Shown: positions 18,941 through 28,214 of the stretch, one piece after another | Layout: each line of letters starts with the position of its first letter | Numbering within the stretch: the stretch's first letter is position 1 | Assembly: GCF_003573545.1 (NCBI RefSeq) | Contig: NZ_QWET01000001.1 | Location: forward strand, 575,114 to 639,113 | Length of the DNA stretch: 64,000 nucleotides | Direction: 5' to 3' | DNA from: Mariniphaga sediminis | Lineage (GTDB): Bacteria; Bacteroidota; Bacteroidia; Bacteroidales; Prolixibacteraceae | Position numbers and translations under genes: made by a program | Notes under the pieces: generated by a model | Databases searched by the model: none | What the model saw: the letters and a program-made list of their open reading frames with translations, nothing else | Told to the model about the DNA's origin: nothing

Positions 18941-19642
18941 TTATGATTTTTTCTTCATTAAGAATTCTTCGTAACTGTTAAAATCTTCCAGTAGCATTTG
19001 CTCCAATCCTTTACTGGTAATGGTTCCTCCGGAAATTCCATCTACACTGTGTTCCTCCGGTGCATCCTGTCCGGGTTTGGTTATGGTTATGGAAACCAAC
19101 TTTCCTGAACTGTCGAAAATATGTTTTCCTTTAAAAGCTTCCTGAAACCAGCTGGTAGAAATTTCAGCGCCCAGTCCCGGGGTTTCTCCCTGATGATCGA
19201 AATTCGCACCATAGATGGTGTTCATATCTTCATTCAACGAAACAAATCCCCAAATGGGCCCCCACAAACCAGCGCCCCGCATGGGGAAAATATATTTTAA
19301 TCCGCTTTCGGTCTGGCATTCAAAGACCGGAAACAGGCGTTCTTCAACCGGCTTGGCCTTTTCCTTTTTCATATCGATTTCAAACGCATCTTCTCCTTCA
19401 ACTGTTTCGCCTTTCGAATTTATGACATATTGATTTTTAATCTTTTCAGCATAAATTTCATCGGCGTCATCGACATTACTCGCGATATTTACAGAAGCAA
19501 GGATATTTTGCTTTTTTTCTATCTCCACATTTTTGGTCTGCCTGGGCCTTAAAGACATGGCTGCGGATGCCAGGATGGCGGCAACAAGTATGACCATTAC
19601 TGCCGCATAAATGAATGTATATGTATTACTGTTCCTGTCCAT
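18941..19642 (-). CDS. nqrC: Na+-NQR subunit C (covalent FMN)
   Basis: A 233-residue subunit with one N-terminal membrane helix (TYTFIYAAVMVILVAAILAS) and a periplasmic FMN-binding domain. The flavinylation motif is seen as DGISGGTITSKGLEQ, where the Thr after SGG would carry FMN through a phosphoester bond. GAGLWGPIWGFVSL and GETPGLGAEI are further family hallmarks. It follows nqrB by 17 bases. Confidence 0.96.
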   Translation of the reverse strand: MDRNSNTYTFIYAAVMVILVAAILASAAMSLRPRQTKNVEIEKKQNILASVNIASNVDDADEIYAEKIKNQYVINSKGETVEGEDAFEIDMKKEKAKPVEERLFPVFECQTESGLKYIFPMRGAGLWGPIWGFVSLNEDMNTIYGANFDHQGETPGLGAEISTSWFQEAFKGKHIFDSSGKLVSITITKPGQDAPEEHSVDGISGGTITSKGLEQMLLEDFNSYEEFLMKKKS

Positions 19643-19659
19643 AATTGCAATTTTTTCGG

Positions 19660-20817
19660 TTATGCAGAAATTTGGGCCCGTTTCATCCGGCGTTTAATGT
19701 GTCCCTGCACCACGTAGTGATCGATAAGCGGTGCAAAGGTGTTCATAAGAAGTATGGCCAGCATCATTCCTTCCGGAAACGCCGGGTTTACCACACGAAT
19801 AAGGATGGCAAGGATACCGATAAGGAATCCGTAAATCCATTTTCCTCTTTCAGTTTGAGCTGCCGAAACAGGGTCGGTAGCCATGAATATAGCGCCAAAG
19901 GCAAAACCGCCAAGAAGCAGGTGCTGCCAGAACGGAAGCTCCATAAACGGATTTACCGCAAAAATATTCAGGAGAATACCCATCACCAAACCACCGGCAA
20001 TAGTGGAAATCATTATTTTCCAATTCCCGATTCCAGTAACTATCAAAATGAAGGCCCCGAGCATAATAGCCAGCACCGATGTTTCACCAATAGAACCTGG
20101 TATGAGACCAAAGAAGGCATCTGCTACGTTGAAATTAATGTTTCCGGCGGCAGCGTCGGCCATCGGAGTAGCGCCGGTAAATCCGTCAATAGGGACATCG
20201 TTTTTTCCCAGGGCAACCCACACTGAATTTCCAGACATTTGGGCCGGATAGGCAAAAAAGAGGAACGCACGGGCAATCAGTGCCGGGTTCCAGATATTCA
20301 TACCGGTTCCGCCAAATACTTCTTTGCCAAAAATAACGGCAAAAGCAGTGGCAACGCCAACCATCCACAACGGGGTTTCAATAGGCATAACCAACGGAAT
20401 AAGTATTCCGGAAACCAGAAAACCTTCATTTATTTCGTGTCCGCGCATTTGTGCAAAAGCAAACTCAATGCCCAGCCCAACTACATAAGAAACAATCACA
20501 ACCGGTAACACTTTCAGAAAACCGTAAAAAAACAGGTCGAAAAATCCGGTGGACGCCAATTCGCCAATGGCTTTAAAGTGTTGATAACCCACATTGTACA
20601 TTCCAAAGAGTAATGCCGGAACCACCGACAAAACCACCAGCGACATGGTGCGTTTCATATCGATGTAATCGTGAATATGGGCGCCTGTTTTTGCCGTGGT
20701 CTTCGGCACAAACAGAAAAGTAAAGAAACCGTCGTGTACGGATTGCAGCCAGTGGTACTTTGCTCCTTTCTGCACAAGAGGCTCTGTTTTTTCAAAAAAG
20801 TCTTTTAAGAATTTCAT
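19660..20817 (-). CDS. nqrB: Na+-NQR subunit B (covalent FMN, Na+ channel core)
   Basis: A 385-residue polytopic membrane subunit with about ten helices. The covalent FMN site is seen as DGFTGATPMAD, with Thr in the TGAT motif. MKFLKDFFEKTEPLVQKGAK at the start and FGGTGMNIWNPALIARAFLF are typical. NqrB houses riboflavin/FMN and part of the sodium path. It follows nqrA by 21 bases. Confidence 0.96.
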   Translation of the reverse strand: MKFLKDFFEKTEPLVQKGAKYHWLQSVHDGFFTFLFVPKTTAKTGAHIHDYIDMKRTMSLVVLSVVPALLFGMYNVGYQHFKAIGELASTGFFDLFFYGFLKVLPVVIVSYVVGLGIEFAFAQMRGHEINEGFLVSGILIPLVMPIETPLWMVGVATAFAVIFGKEVFGGTGMNIWNPALIARAFLFFAYPAQMSGNSVWVALGKNDVPIDGFTGATPMADAAAGNINFNVADAFFGLIPGSIGETSVLAIMLGAFILIVTGIGNWKIMISTIAGGLVMGILLNIFAVNPFMELPFWQHLLLGGFAFGAIFMATDPVSAAQTERGKWIYGFLIGILAILIRVVNPAFPEGMMLAILLMNTFAPLIDHYVVQGHIKRRMKRAQISA

Positions 20818-20838
20818 CTTTTATATTTCCTGCTAAAG

Positions 20839-22185
20839 TTATCCAAGCTCTTTTATCATGCTGTTAATTCCCGTGCGTAAAATATCCTGAACCTTGATTT
20901 TTGAGGTACAGACATACTCACACAAAGCCAAATCTTCTTCAATTACTTCGTAAATTCCCAATTGTTCCATTTTGTCGATATCGTTTGCCAGAACAGCTTT
21001 CAGCAAAAATACGGGGAGGATGTCCATGGGAACTACTTTCTCGTATTGTCCCGACAAAACGAAAGCACGTTCACCTCCGTGTATATTGGCATTCAATACA
21101 TATTCTTTTTTGGGAAACAGTTTTGACAAGAACGTTTTCGAAGCGCTGAACTTATCCATCCCCGGTAAGGTCCAACCAAATAATTCATATTCGTTTCCTT
21201 CGGGAATCACGCTCACCTGCGAATCGAAAAATCCCAGGTAATTTTGCGGTTTCACCCGTGTTCCTGTAAGAACGTTTCCGCTAATGATACGCTGTTTGTA
21301 TTCTACTTTTTTCAGTCTTCCGTCAGTCACCGAGGAAACAGGAGCGCCTAACACTGTCTGAATGTACTTGGGATTTTCCACCTCCGAACCGGTTAGGGCA
21401 AGTACTCTGCTAAAATCAACTTTCCCGGTTTCAAAAAGCCTTCCGATAAATAATACGTCCTGCGGGTTTATTGTCCAGATAACATCGCCTTTAAGAATGG
21501 GCGAAATATGATGAATCTGTACTCCGGTGTTACCCGCCGGATGAGGTCCGGTAAACTTTTTGATTTCGACATTTTTTATATTCGTAAACACCGATTTTTC
21601 GCCAACCCCGAGGAAAACTTTCCCATCGGTTAGTTTTGTCAGTGCATCTACGCCGGTTTGGAAAGTTCCCAAATGGCCTTCCATAATAAAATTATAGTCG
21701 GGCGCCAGGGGAGCTGTGTCGAATGTAGAAACAAAGATGGCTTTCGGCTTCTCTTCCGGCGATGCTAAAACCCCGTAAGGACGGCGTTTGATAAACGGCC
21801 ATATTCCGCTTTTCAATAGCTGCTCCTTCACTTCCTCAGACGAAAGGGAGCCGGGATTGGCTTTTTTGAATTCAACTGAACCGGCGTTGGGATCAGTCTC
21901 AATGACAACCTCCAAAATTTTGCGGCGTTCGCCCCGGTTTACCGAAACAACCTTTCCCCCTACAGGTGCAGTGAAAAATACTTCCGGATGATATTTATCG
22001 TAGAACAATGCATCGCCTGCCTTTACCTCATGTCCCGGTTTTACACTCATCTTGGGCGTGAATCCCGTGAAATCAGTCGGCTTTAATGCAACAGAGGCCG
22101 GAACCTGCAGCGTCTCCAGTACTTTCTCAGCACTTCCTTTTAGCTTTATATCCAGCCCTTTTTTTAACTTAATAACTTCTGACAT
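20839..22185 (-). CDS. nqrA: Na+-NQR subunit A
   Basis: A 448-residue peripheral subunit. It starts with MSEVIKLKKGLDIKLKGSAE and contains the barrel-sandwich segment KPGHEVKAGDALFYDK and the conserved NTGVQIHHISPILKGDVIWT. NqrA is required for quinone interaction and complex assembly. It is the promoter-proximal gene of nqrABCDEF, with a 333-base divergent spacer before the plus-strand gene at 22519. Confidence 0.96.
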   Translation of the reverse strand: MSEVIKLKKGLDIKLKGSAEKVLETLQVPASVALKPTDFTGFTPKMSVKPGHEVKAGDALFYDKYHPEVFFTAPVGGKVVSVNRGERRKILEVVIETDPNAGSVEFKKANPGSLSSEEVKEQLLKSGIWPFIKRRPYGVLASPEEKPKAIFVSTFDTAPLAPDYNFIMEGHLGTFQTGVDALTKLTDGKVFLGVGEKSVFTNIKNVEIKKFTGPHPAGNTGVQIHHISPILKGDVIWTINPQDVLFIGRLFETGKVDFSRVLALTGSEVENPKYIQTVLGAPVSSVTDGRLKKVEYKQRIISGNVLTGTRVKPQNYLGFFDSQVSVIPEGNEYELFGWTLPGMDKFSASKTFLSKLFPKKEYVLNANIHGGERAFVLSGQYEKVVPMDILPVFLLKAVLANDIDKMEQLGIYEVIEEDLALCEYVCTSKIKVQDILRTGINSMIKELG

Positions 22186-22518
22186 TTTTTATTAAGAATA
22201 GTATTGTTTTTCAGGTTGGCAAAAGTAAATAATTAATTCACTTTTGCCAACGTAAATAACTGAAAAATCCAAGGTTTGAAATATACTGATATGTCAATAT
22301 GTTTGGTGATATATGTCAAATATTGAACCCTGGTTTGTAATACAGGTTGGTAAAGGAATACAGGAAGGAACAGATTAAAATCGGTTTTTTTACGTTTTCT
22401 GCTAAGTAAGAGGATAAAATGGCTCATTTAATATGGAATACGAAAAATTTCAAATTGATATAGAATGAGATATCTTTGCAAAGGGTAATTTTTTTGAGGC
22501 TACTTTAAATTATTGTAA
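22186..22518. other. divergent intergenic region between nqrA and the T9SS plug gene
   Basis: A 333-base spacer between divergent genes, so it should hold promoters in both directions. On the plus strand a good Bacteroidota -7 box (TATCTTTG) lies at 22471-22478. I see no convincing matching box for nqrA and no hairpin of note. Open frames here look non-coding. Confidence 0.6.
22471..22478 (+). promoter_or_regulatory. -7 promoter box (TATCTTTG)
   Basis: TATCTTTG matches the Bacteroidota TAnnTTTG -7 consensus and lies 41 bases upstream of the ATG at 22519. A clean -33 TTTG at the usual spacing is not obvious, so the call rests on the -7 match and position. Confidence 0.45.
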
Positions 22519-23808
22519 ATGGACAGAGTTATTTTTTTTGCAGGACTGTTTTTGGCGGGTGTGGTTTTTACTGTACGGGCTCAGGAGGGTAATTTTTATT
22601 ATGAAAATGCAGTTTACAAAGAAGATATTAAAACCATGCTGATGTACCGTGAAGGGTTTGAATTGTCGAATCCGGTATGGGAAATAGGAGAAGAGAACCC
22701 GCTGGTTTTTAAATTCGACGATCTTTCAGGCGAAGTGAAGGACTACTCATACACTGTTATTCATTGCGATGCCGACTGGAATGAAAGTTTTATTCCGCAG
22801 AGTGATTATATTAATGGCTTTCCCGAAAACCCGGTCGAAGATTTTGCCCGCTCCTTCAATACGGCCTTCAATTATATAAATTACCGGATATACCTGCCGA
22901 ACGAAAATCTCGGGTTTAAACTTTCGGGAAACTACGCCCTGGTAGTTTATGAAAACGGGAACAAGGAGAATATTGTGTTAAGCCGGCGTTTTCATGTAGT
23001 TGAGCCGCTTGTAAATGTGGAAGGAACGGTGCGCAGAGCTACTGCTGATGCCTTTAAAGGTGAAAACCATGAGGTGGATTTTACGGTTTTTCATGAAAAC
23101 CTGAACATTGAAAATCCGCGGCAGGAGGTAAAAGTAGTGATAATGCAAAATAACAGGTGGGATAATGCCATTCGCGATTTAAAACCATTGTTTATCCGCG
23201 AGCGGGCTTTGATTTACGACTATAACCGGGAAAACGTTTTTGTAGCCGGCAATGAATTCCGGTACTTTGATAACCGGACAAACCGGATGAATGGCGAAAA
23301 TGTGGCAGCCACCGATTTTCACCGGCCATATTTTCATAAAACGCTGGTAACCGACGATGTGAGGGCGAATCTCCGTTTTTTCTCGTACGAGGAAATGAAC
23401 GGGAAGTATGTGGTGGAGAGCCAGGACCCTCAGGTGGAAGATTACGATACCGAATGCGACTACACGTTTGTACATTTCACCCTGCCGCTCGAATCTATTT
23501 TGTTGGGAGGCACCGTAAATGTGTTTGGCGCACTGAACTATTGGAATGCCAATAAAAGCAATGAGATGACCTGGAATTTTGATACCAGCGCTTATGAACT
23601 GACCATGCTGCTAAAACAAGGATATTATAATTACATGTATGTTTACGTTCCCATGGGAGCGAAAGTGGCCGACCATAAAAATATTGAGGGGAGTTTTTGG
23701 GAAACCGAAAATGATTACCAGATTTTTGTTTATTATCGTGAGCTTTCAGGGCGGTACGACCGGTTGGTGGGCTACCGGCAATTGAACTCTGTTATCAACC
23801 GGCAGTAG
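22519..23808 (+). CDS. DUF5103 / type IX secretion system plug protein
   Basis: A 429-residue secreted protein (signal peptide ending near VRAQ, residues ~18-21). The mature part has FKFDDLSGEVKDYSYTVIHC, DADWNESFIPQSDYINGF, FNYINYRIYLPNENL and KQGYYNYMYVYVP, matching the DUF5103 family whose members plug the SprA translocon of the type IX secretion system. The C-terminal half has an Ig-like fold that ends in GYRQLNSVIN. Its presence implies the cell has T9SS. It stands alone; the next gene (minus strand) converges 22 bases away. Confidence 0.85.
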   Translation: MDRVIFFAGLFLAGVVFTVRAQEGNFYYENAVYKEDIKTMLMYREGFELSNPVWEIGEENPLVFKFDDLSGEVKDYSYTVIHCDADWNESFIPQSDYINGFPENPVEDFARSFNTAFNYINYRIYLPNENLGFKLSGNYALVVYENGNKENIVLSRRFHVVEPLVNVEGTVRRATADAFKGENHEVDFTVFHENLNIENPRQEVKVVIMQNNRWDNAIRDLKPLFIRERALIYDYNRENVFVAGNEFRYFDNRTNRMNGENVAATDFHRPYFHKTLVTDDVRANLRFFSYEEMNGKYVVESQDPQVEDYDTECDYTFVHFTLPLESILLGGTVNVFGALNYWNANKSNEMTWNFDTSAYELTMLLKQGYYNYMYVYVPMGAKVADHKNIEGSFWETENDYQIFVYYRELSGRYDRLVGYRQLNSVINRQ

Positions 23809-23830
23809 GGGGCTTCTAAGCCGCGCCTTT

Positions 23831-24439
23831 CTAAGAATTAAGACTTACTTTTAAAAGCATAAATAAGAGAGACATTTTTTGGCCGGTATCGTCAATACAT
23901 TTTTTTAATGTTGAAATGGCTTTTGAGATAAGGTTGCGACAAGCTTCCACGCTGATGTCCATAATTCCGGCAACAGCATTGTAGTCCAGTTCTTTGGAAA
24001 AACGGAGATAAATCGCCTCTTTTTGGCGTGGGGTAAGTTTGTTTAATGCCTGCAGCAGCATTTTTGATTTTTGCTCCGAAACTTCCTTTAAGATCAGTTC
24101 ATGCTCGATTGACCAGGTTACATCAAATCGGTACTCGGTTATTTTTTCATCTTTTTTGTACCGCTTTTCTGCCTTGATTTTTCGCAATAGTTTTCGTTTG
24201 AAGGATTTTAGCAGGTAAAATAAAATATTGTCGGTGTGTCCCAGCCGTTTTCTTTTTTTGATTAAGTCGGCAAAAAGATCCTGAAGTGCATCCTCCACCA
24301 GTAACCTGTCGGCGGTGAATTTCAATCCATACAGATAAAGTTTCTCCGAATATTCGGAATAAATATATGAAATAGCCCTGTCGTCCCCTTTTTTTAACGA
24401 GCTCCAGATTTGAGTATCAGATAATCCCGATAAGTTCAT
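23831..24439 (-). CDS. orphan ECF-type RNA polymerase sigma factor
   Basis: A 202-residue sigma-70 family protein: region 2 at residues ~15-85 (YIYSEYSEKLYLYGLKFTAD, then VEDALQDLFADLIKKR) and region 4 at ~130-190 (LNKLTPRQKEAIYLRFSKEL, then YNAVAGIMDISVEACRNLIS). No FecR or other anti-sigma gene is adjacent, unlike the two other sigma genes in the window. Its regulon is not evident. It diverges from the S46 peptidase gene with a 137-base spacer. Confidence 0.88.
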   Translation of the reverse strand: MNLSGLSDTQIWSSLKKGDDRAISYIYSEYSEKLYLYGLKFTADRLLVEDALQDLFADLIKKRKRLGHTDNILFYLLKSFKRKLLRKIKAEKRYKKDEKITEYRFDVTWSIEHELILKEVSEQKSKMLLQALNKLTPRQKEAIYLRFSKELDYNAVAGIMDISVEACRNLISKAISTLKKCIDDTGQKMSLLFMLLKVSLNS

Positions 24440-24576
24440 TTTTAATTACAGGTTAATCAGATGCAATTTTAACAAATGAAAACCGAAAAAGCAATTATAG
24501 ATATTCCGTAAAATTCGGTGTATTTAACCTTAAACGGTTTTATTATCTTAGCCGCTCAATCGGAAAAAATAGAAAA

Positions 24577-26781
24577 ATGAGAAAGATAAAGCTATTTATT
24601 TTTGCCTTCTTACTTTTTATTGGTTCCCTTTCGGCAAAAGAGGGAATGTGGATTCCTCTTTTGCTGGAGAAATACACCCTGTCCGAAATGCAGGAAATGG
24701 GCTTTCAACTATCGGCTGAAGATATTTATACAACAGACGGAACAGCCAGTATGAAAGATGCTGTGGTGATTTTTGGGGGAGGTTGTACCGGGGAACTGAT
24801 TTCCGGCGAAGGGCTGCTCATAACCAATCATCACTGCGGTTACAGTGAAATTCAGTCGCATAGTACGATGGAAAACGATTATCTCACCAACGGTTTCTGG
24901 GCTGGTAGTAGGGAAGAAGAGCTGCCAAATCCCGGACTCTCAGTGAGATTTCTTGAATATATGGAAGATGTGACCAGTCAGGTATTGGAAGGAACAAATA
25001 ATTTGAGTGCGGAAGAGAAAGAAAGAAAAATACAAAGTAATATTCTGTGCGTTGCAAAAGAAGCTTCGGACGGGGAAAAATATATGGTAGAAGTGAAACC
25101 TCTTTTTTACGGCAACCAGTATTATGTGTACGTTTATAAAGTTTATCGCGATGTCAGGTTGGTGGGAGCGCCACCGTCGGCCATTGGAAAATTTGGCGGC
25201 GATACCGATAACTGGATGTGGCCCAGGCATACCGGGGATTTTTCACTGTTCCGTATTTATGCCGATGAAAATAACGAACCGGCAGACTATTCTCCGGACA
25301 ATGTTCCCTTCAAACCGAAAAAGTTTTTTTCTATCTCCCTGAATGGAGTTCAACCCGAAGATTTTACCATGGTGTTGGGCAACCCCGGGAGAACAATGGA
25401 ATATATCCCATCCCACGAAGTGGATATTATCCTGAATCAGCGTGATCCCGATCGTATTGCCATTCGGGATAAAAAACTGGAAATCATCAGTGCCGCAATG
25501 GAATCCGACCCGGAAATCCGGATACAGTATTCGGCGAAACATGCTTCCATTAGCAATGCATGGAAAAAGTGGCAGGGTGAAATCCTTGGTTTGCAGCGGC
25601 TCGATGCCGTAAACAAAAAACTGGATTTTGAAAAAGATTTCCGGAATTGGGCTGAAACAGAAGGAGTATGGGAAAGTGAATACAAAAAGGTGTTTGCCAA
25701 CTTTGATACACTCTATTTTATCTATCAGGACTTTATAAAAGCATCGGATTATTATTCGGAAATTGTACTGAGAGGAATAGAGCTATTCCAGGTGGCGGCA
25801 AGTGTCGATAATATGGTGCGTAACTTGGAGAATAACCAGGATATAAAATGGGAAAGTCAGTTAAAGAGTGCAGAGGAGTACCTTTCTTCCTTCTTTAAGG
25901 ATTACAACCGGGCTACCGACGAAAAACTTTTTACCGAACTGCTTCCTATGCTGGCCAGTGATTTGAAACCTGAGTTTTTGCCCGTTTATCTGATTGAACT
26001 CCTTAGTAAGCATCAGGGAGAAGATTTGGTAAAGAAGGTGTACGGAAAATCGGTGTTGCATAATTGGCCGGAGATGAAAGAATTACTTGCAGAAGGCAAT
26101 AAGCAGCAATTGTTGAAATTAAGGCAGGATCCGATAGTTGAGTTGTATAACCGGCTGAATTTTCATTTCGAAACCACTATTAATCCGGTGGTAAATGTAG
26201 TTTCAAAACGAATTGACCAAAATATGGAATCTTATATGGCCGGTATTATGAAAATGAAAGCGGGGGAACCTCTTTATCCCGATGCCAATCTTACCCTTCG
26301 GGTGGCCTATGGAAAAGTGGAGGGATACAACCCGCAAGACGGGGTAAAATATAAACATTACACCACTCTTAAGGGGGTAATGGAAAAAGACAATCCGGAA
26401 ATATACGACTACGATGTGCCTGTTCGCCTGCGTGAACTTTATGACACAAAAGACTTTGGCCGGTATGCTGCCAATGGCGATCTTCCGGTATGTTTTACGG
26501 CCTCAAACCATACTACCGGGGGTAATTCGGGCAGCCCGGTTATTAATGCAGAAGGTCATCTTGTAGGGGTTAACTTCGATAGGTGCTGGGAAGGAACAAT
26601 GAGCGACATTATGTACGATCCTGAAATGTGCCGTAACATTGCTGTGGATATTCGCTATGTGTTATTCCTTATCGATAAATTTGCCGGCGCCGGGTATTTG
26701 CTGGAAGAGATGGAACTCGTTGGGGGAGGAGAGAAGGTAAGGGGAACAACATCGATAGATGCAAAAAATCAGGGAGGCTAG
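24577..26781 (+). CDS. S46 dipeptidyl-peptidase, DPP11-like (Asp/Glu-specific)
   Basis: A 734-residue secreted serine exopeptidase (signal peptide to ~residue 20). The chymotrypsin-like catalytic His lies in ITNHHCGYS (~82-90). The catalytic Asp is in the GGDTDNWMWPRHTGDF segment (~207-222), and the nucleophile is Ser651 in GGNSGSP. S46 enzymes remove dipeptides from peptide N-termini in the periplasm of asaccharolytic and marine Bacteroidota. The residue 18 positions after the catalytic Ser decides specificity in this family: Arg in DPP11, Gly in DPP7. Here it is Arg669 (VNFDRCWEG), so the enzyme should prefer Asp or Glu at P1. Specificity is inferred from that residue. Confidence 0.88.
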   Translation: MRKIKLFIFAFLLFIGSLSAKEGMWIPLLLEKYTLSEMQEMGFQLSAEDIYTTDGTASMKDAVVIFGGGCTGELISGEGLLITNHHCGYSEIQSHSTMENDYLTNGFWAGSREEELPNPGLSVRFLEYMEDVTSQVLEGTNNLSAEEKERKIQSNILCVAKEASDGEKYMVEVKPLFYGNQYYVYVYKVYRDVRLVGAPPSAIGKFGGDTDNWMWPRHTGDFSLFRIYADENNEPADYSPDNVPFKPKKFFSISLNGVQPEDFTMVLGNPGRTMEYIPSHEVDIILNQRDPDRIAIRDKKLEIISAAMESDPEIRIQYSAKHASISNAWKKWQGEILGLQRLDAVNKKLDFEKDFRNWAETEGVWESEYKKVFANFDTLYFIYQDFIKASDYYSEIVLRGIELFQVAASVDNMVRNLENNQDIKWESQLKSAEEYLSSFFKDYNRATDEKLFTELLPMLASDLKPEFLPVYLIELLSKHQGEDLVKKVYGKSVLHNWPEMKELLAEGNKQQLLKLRQDPIVELYNRLNFHFETTINPVVNVVSKRIDQNMESYMAGIMKMKAGEPLYPDANLTLRVAYGKVEGYNPQDGVKYKHYTTLKGVMEKDNPEIYDYDVPVRLRELYDTKDFGRYAANGDLPVCFTASNHTTGGNSGSPVINAEGHLVGVNFDRCWEGTMSDIMYDPEMCRNIAVDIRYVLFLIDKFAGAGYLLEEMELVGGGEKVRGTTSIDAKNQGG

Positions 26782-26831
26782 AAGAAGGTTATTCTATTTT
26801 TCTGACCATATATTGCCCCGGTATTTGAGAA

Positions 26832-28076
26832 CTAATATTCGCGCAGTCCTTTCTCTATGTATTCCATTTGCCAGATTCGAAAAAGGAATTCATCTTCAGG
26901 GATTTTTGCAGGTTCGTTTTTTAGTAGTATTTCCAGCCGGGCTTTTGTATCTGCATCCACCGTTTGGGGTTTCATGGCTGTTTCTGATTTTACATAGCAG
27001 GTTTTTTGCGGAAGTTGCAGTTCGGTGCAATGGGTTCCCGTTGGTCCGTTTTCCGAAATAACCAATGCTTTGTATCCGATGGTATTTTCTGTAAGTTCAC
27101 GAATAAATCCCTTTTCGGTGATAACGGCGCCGGGAGTTGCCAGTGCCTTGCCGAGTTGTTTTCGGAAACCTGCCTGCTGAAAGCGGTTTTTAAAGAAGAA
27201 GGAGCAGTAGTTTATTCCTATTTCCAGTTTTTTTTCATGCGCAAAATGGAGTATTTCAAGTGCGGCCAGTTCCGATTCCATCACCACGGGTTGTTCTGCC
27301 GGGATGAAGGTATAGTTGCGTTGCAGCATTTTCGTTGCGTTGTGTTTGGTGAGCCGTAACTGATGCAGGTTCAGGTTGGTCACGCCCGCTTCAATCATTT
27401 GGGGAAGCAATTGTTTCAGTTTCTCCTTTTCCTCCGGTACGGCCGGAATTTCAATGGTGATGTGGGGAACAATGCCTTTTGCTGTCCTCACCTTTTCGAG
27501 CCGGTAACCGGTTGCCCCAATATCAAATCGCACTTCGTTGAGACCAGCGGCGGCCAGTTTCCTGAATTTTTTTGAATCGGCCAGAATACCGTTGGTGTAC
27601 ATCCAGGTGTAAATATCGGGCGCACACATTTTTCGTATGGTTTTCAGGTAGTGCAGGGTGCGATCAAAAAACAGCAAGGGTTCTCCTCCACTGAAACTCA
27701 CTCCTTTGAATCCGAAAAAATTGATGTATCCGGCATAGCTCTCCGCATTTTCAAATGTCAGGCTTTGAGTGGCCGGAACTTCGTCGTTTTTTTGAGAGGA
27801 TGGGCAGTAAAAACAGTTGGCATTACATTTATTTGTAATAAACAGGCAACTCCAGGTACCCAGTCCGCACAGTTTGCACCCTTTTGAAAGCTGGTGATGA
27901 TAAAATTTGGTTTCTTTAAAGAGCATATTCCCGGCCAGGTTTTTTGTGAGCCGATCTCTGGTTTCCTGCACTTTTGGTGCCTGGTAAGGGTTTAGCCACC
28001 GGATGTTTGAATAATCTGAAAAGTTCTCTTTGTGTCTGTTTAAAAGGTTGTTCAGGTAATTGTCGAAAGCTTCCAT
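26832..28076 (-). CDS. radical SAM protein of unknown function
   Basis: A 414-residue protein with the radical SAM cluster motif CNANCFYC (CxxxCxxC, residues ~89-96), the GGEPL motif (SFSGGEPLLFF) and a TIM-barrel pattern. A CKLCGLGTW motif just before the cluster and several C-terminal Cys (THCTEL, KTCYV) may bind a further metal or cluster. It resembles stand-alone radical SAM proteins annotated only by domain. The neighbours (S46 peptidase, convergent; SMP-30 protein, upstream) give no clear pathway. Reaction unknown. Confidence 0.8.
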   Translation of the reverse strand: MEAFDNYLNNLLNRHKENFSDYSNIRWLNPYQAPKVQETRDRLTKNLAGNMLFKETKFYHHQLSKGCKLCGLGTWSCLFITNKCNANCFYCPSSQKNDEVPATQSLTFENAESYAGYINFFGFKGVSFSGGEPLLFFDRTLHYLKTIRKMCAPDIYTWMYTNGILADSKKFRKLAAAGLNEVRFDIGATGYRLEKVRTAKGIVPHITIEIPAVPEEKEKLKQLLPQMIEAGVTNLNLHQLRLTKHNATKMLQRNYTFIPAEQPVVMESELAALEILHFAHEKKLEIGINYCSFFFKNRFQQAGFRKQLGKALATPGAVITEKGFIRELTENTIGYKALVISENGPTGTHCTELQLPQKTCYVKSETAMKPQTVDADTKARLEILLKNEPAKIPEDEFLFRIWQMEYIEKGLREY

Positions 28077-28214
28077 TTATACATAATATGCAGTTTATTG
28101 AACAGAGGCTTTCCCAAAAGTACATGGCAAATGTCACCTGTTGGGAACAGGGCGAAGCTAAATTTTTTTTCAGAAAAAAACGGAAGATGAGCCAAAAAAA
28201 TGTTGGGTCTTTTT

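Noticed and set aside
16374..22185. Rnf complex instead of Na+-NQR
   Set aside because: nqrA and a ferredoxin/FAD-type nqrF are present and no RnfB/RnfC genes occur, so the operon is NQR.
24577..26781. DPP7 annotation for the S46 peptidase
   Set aside because: The specificity position is Arg, not Gly, which points to the DPP11 type.
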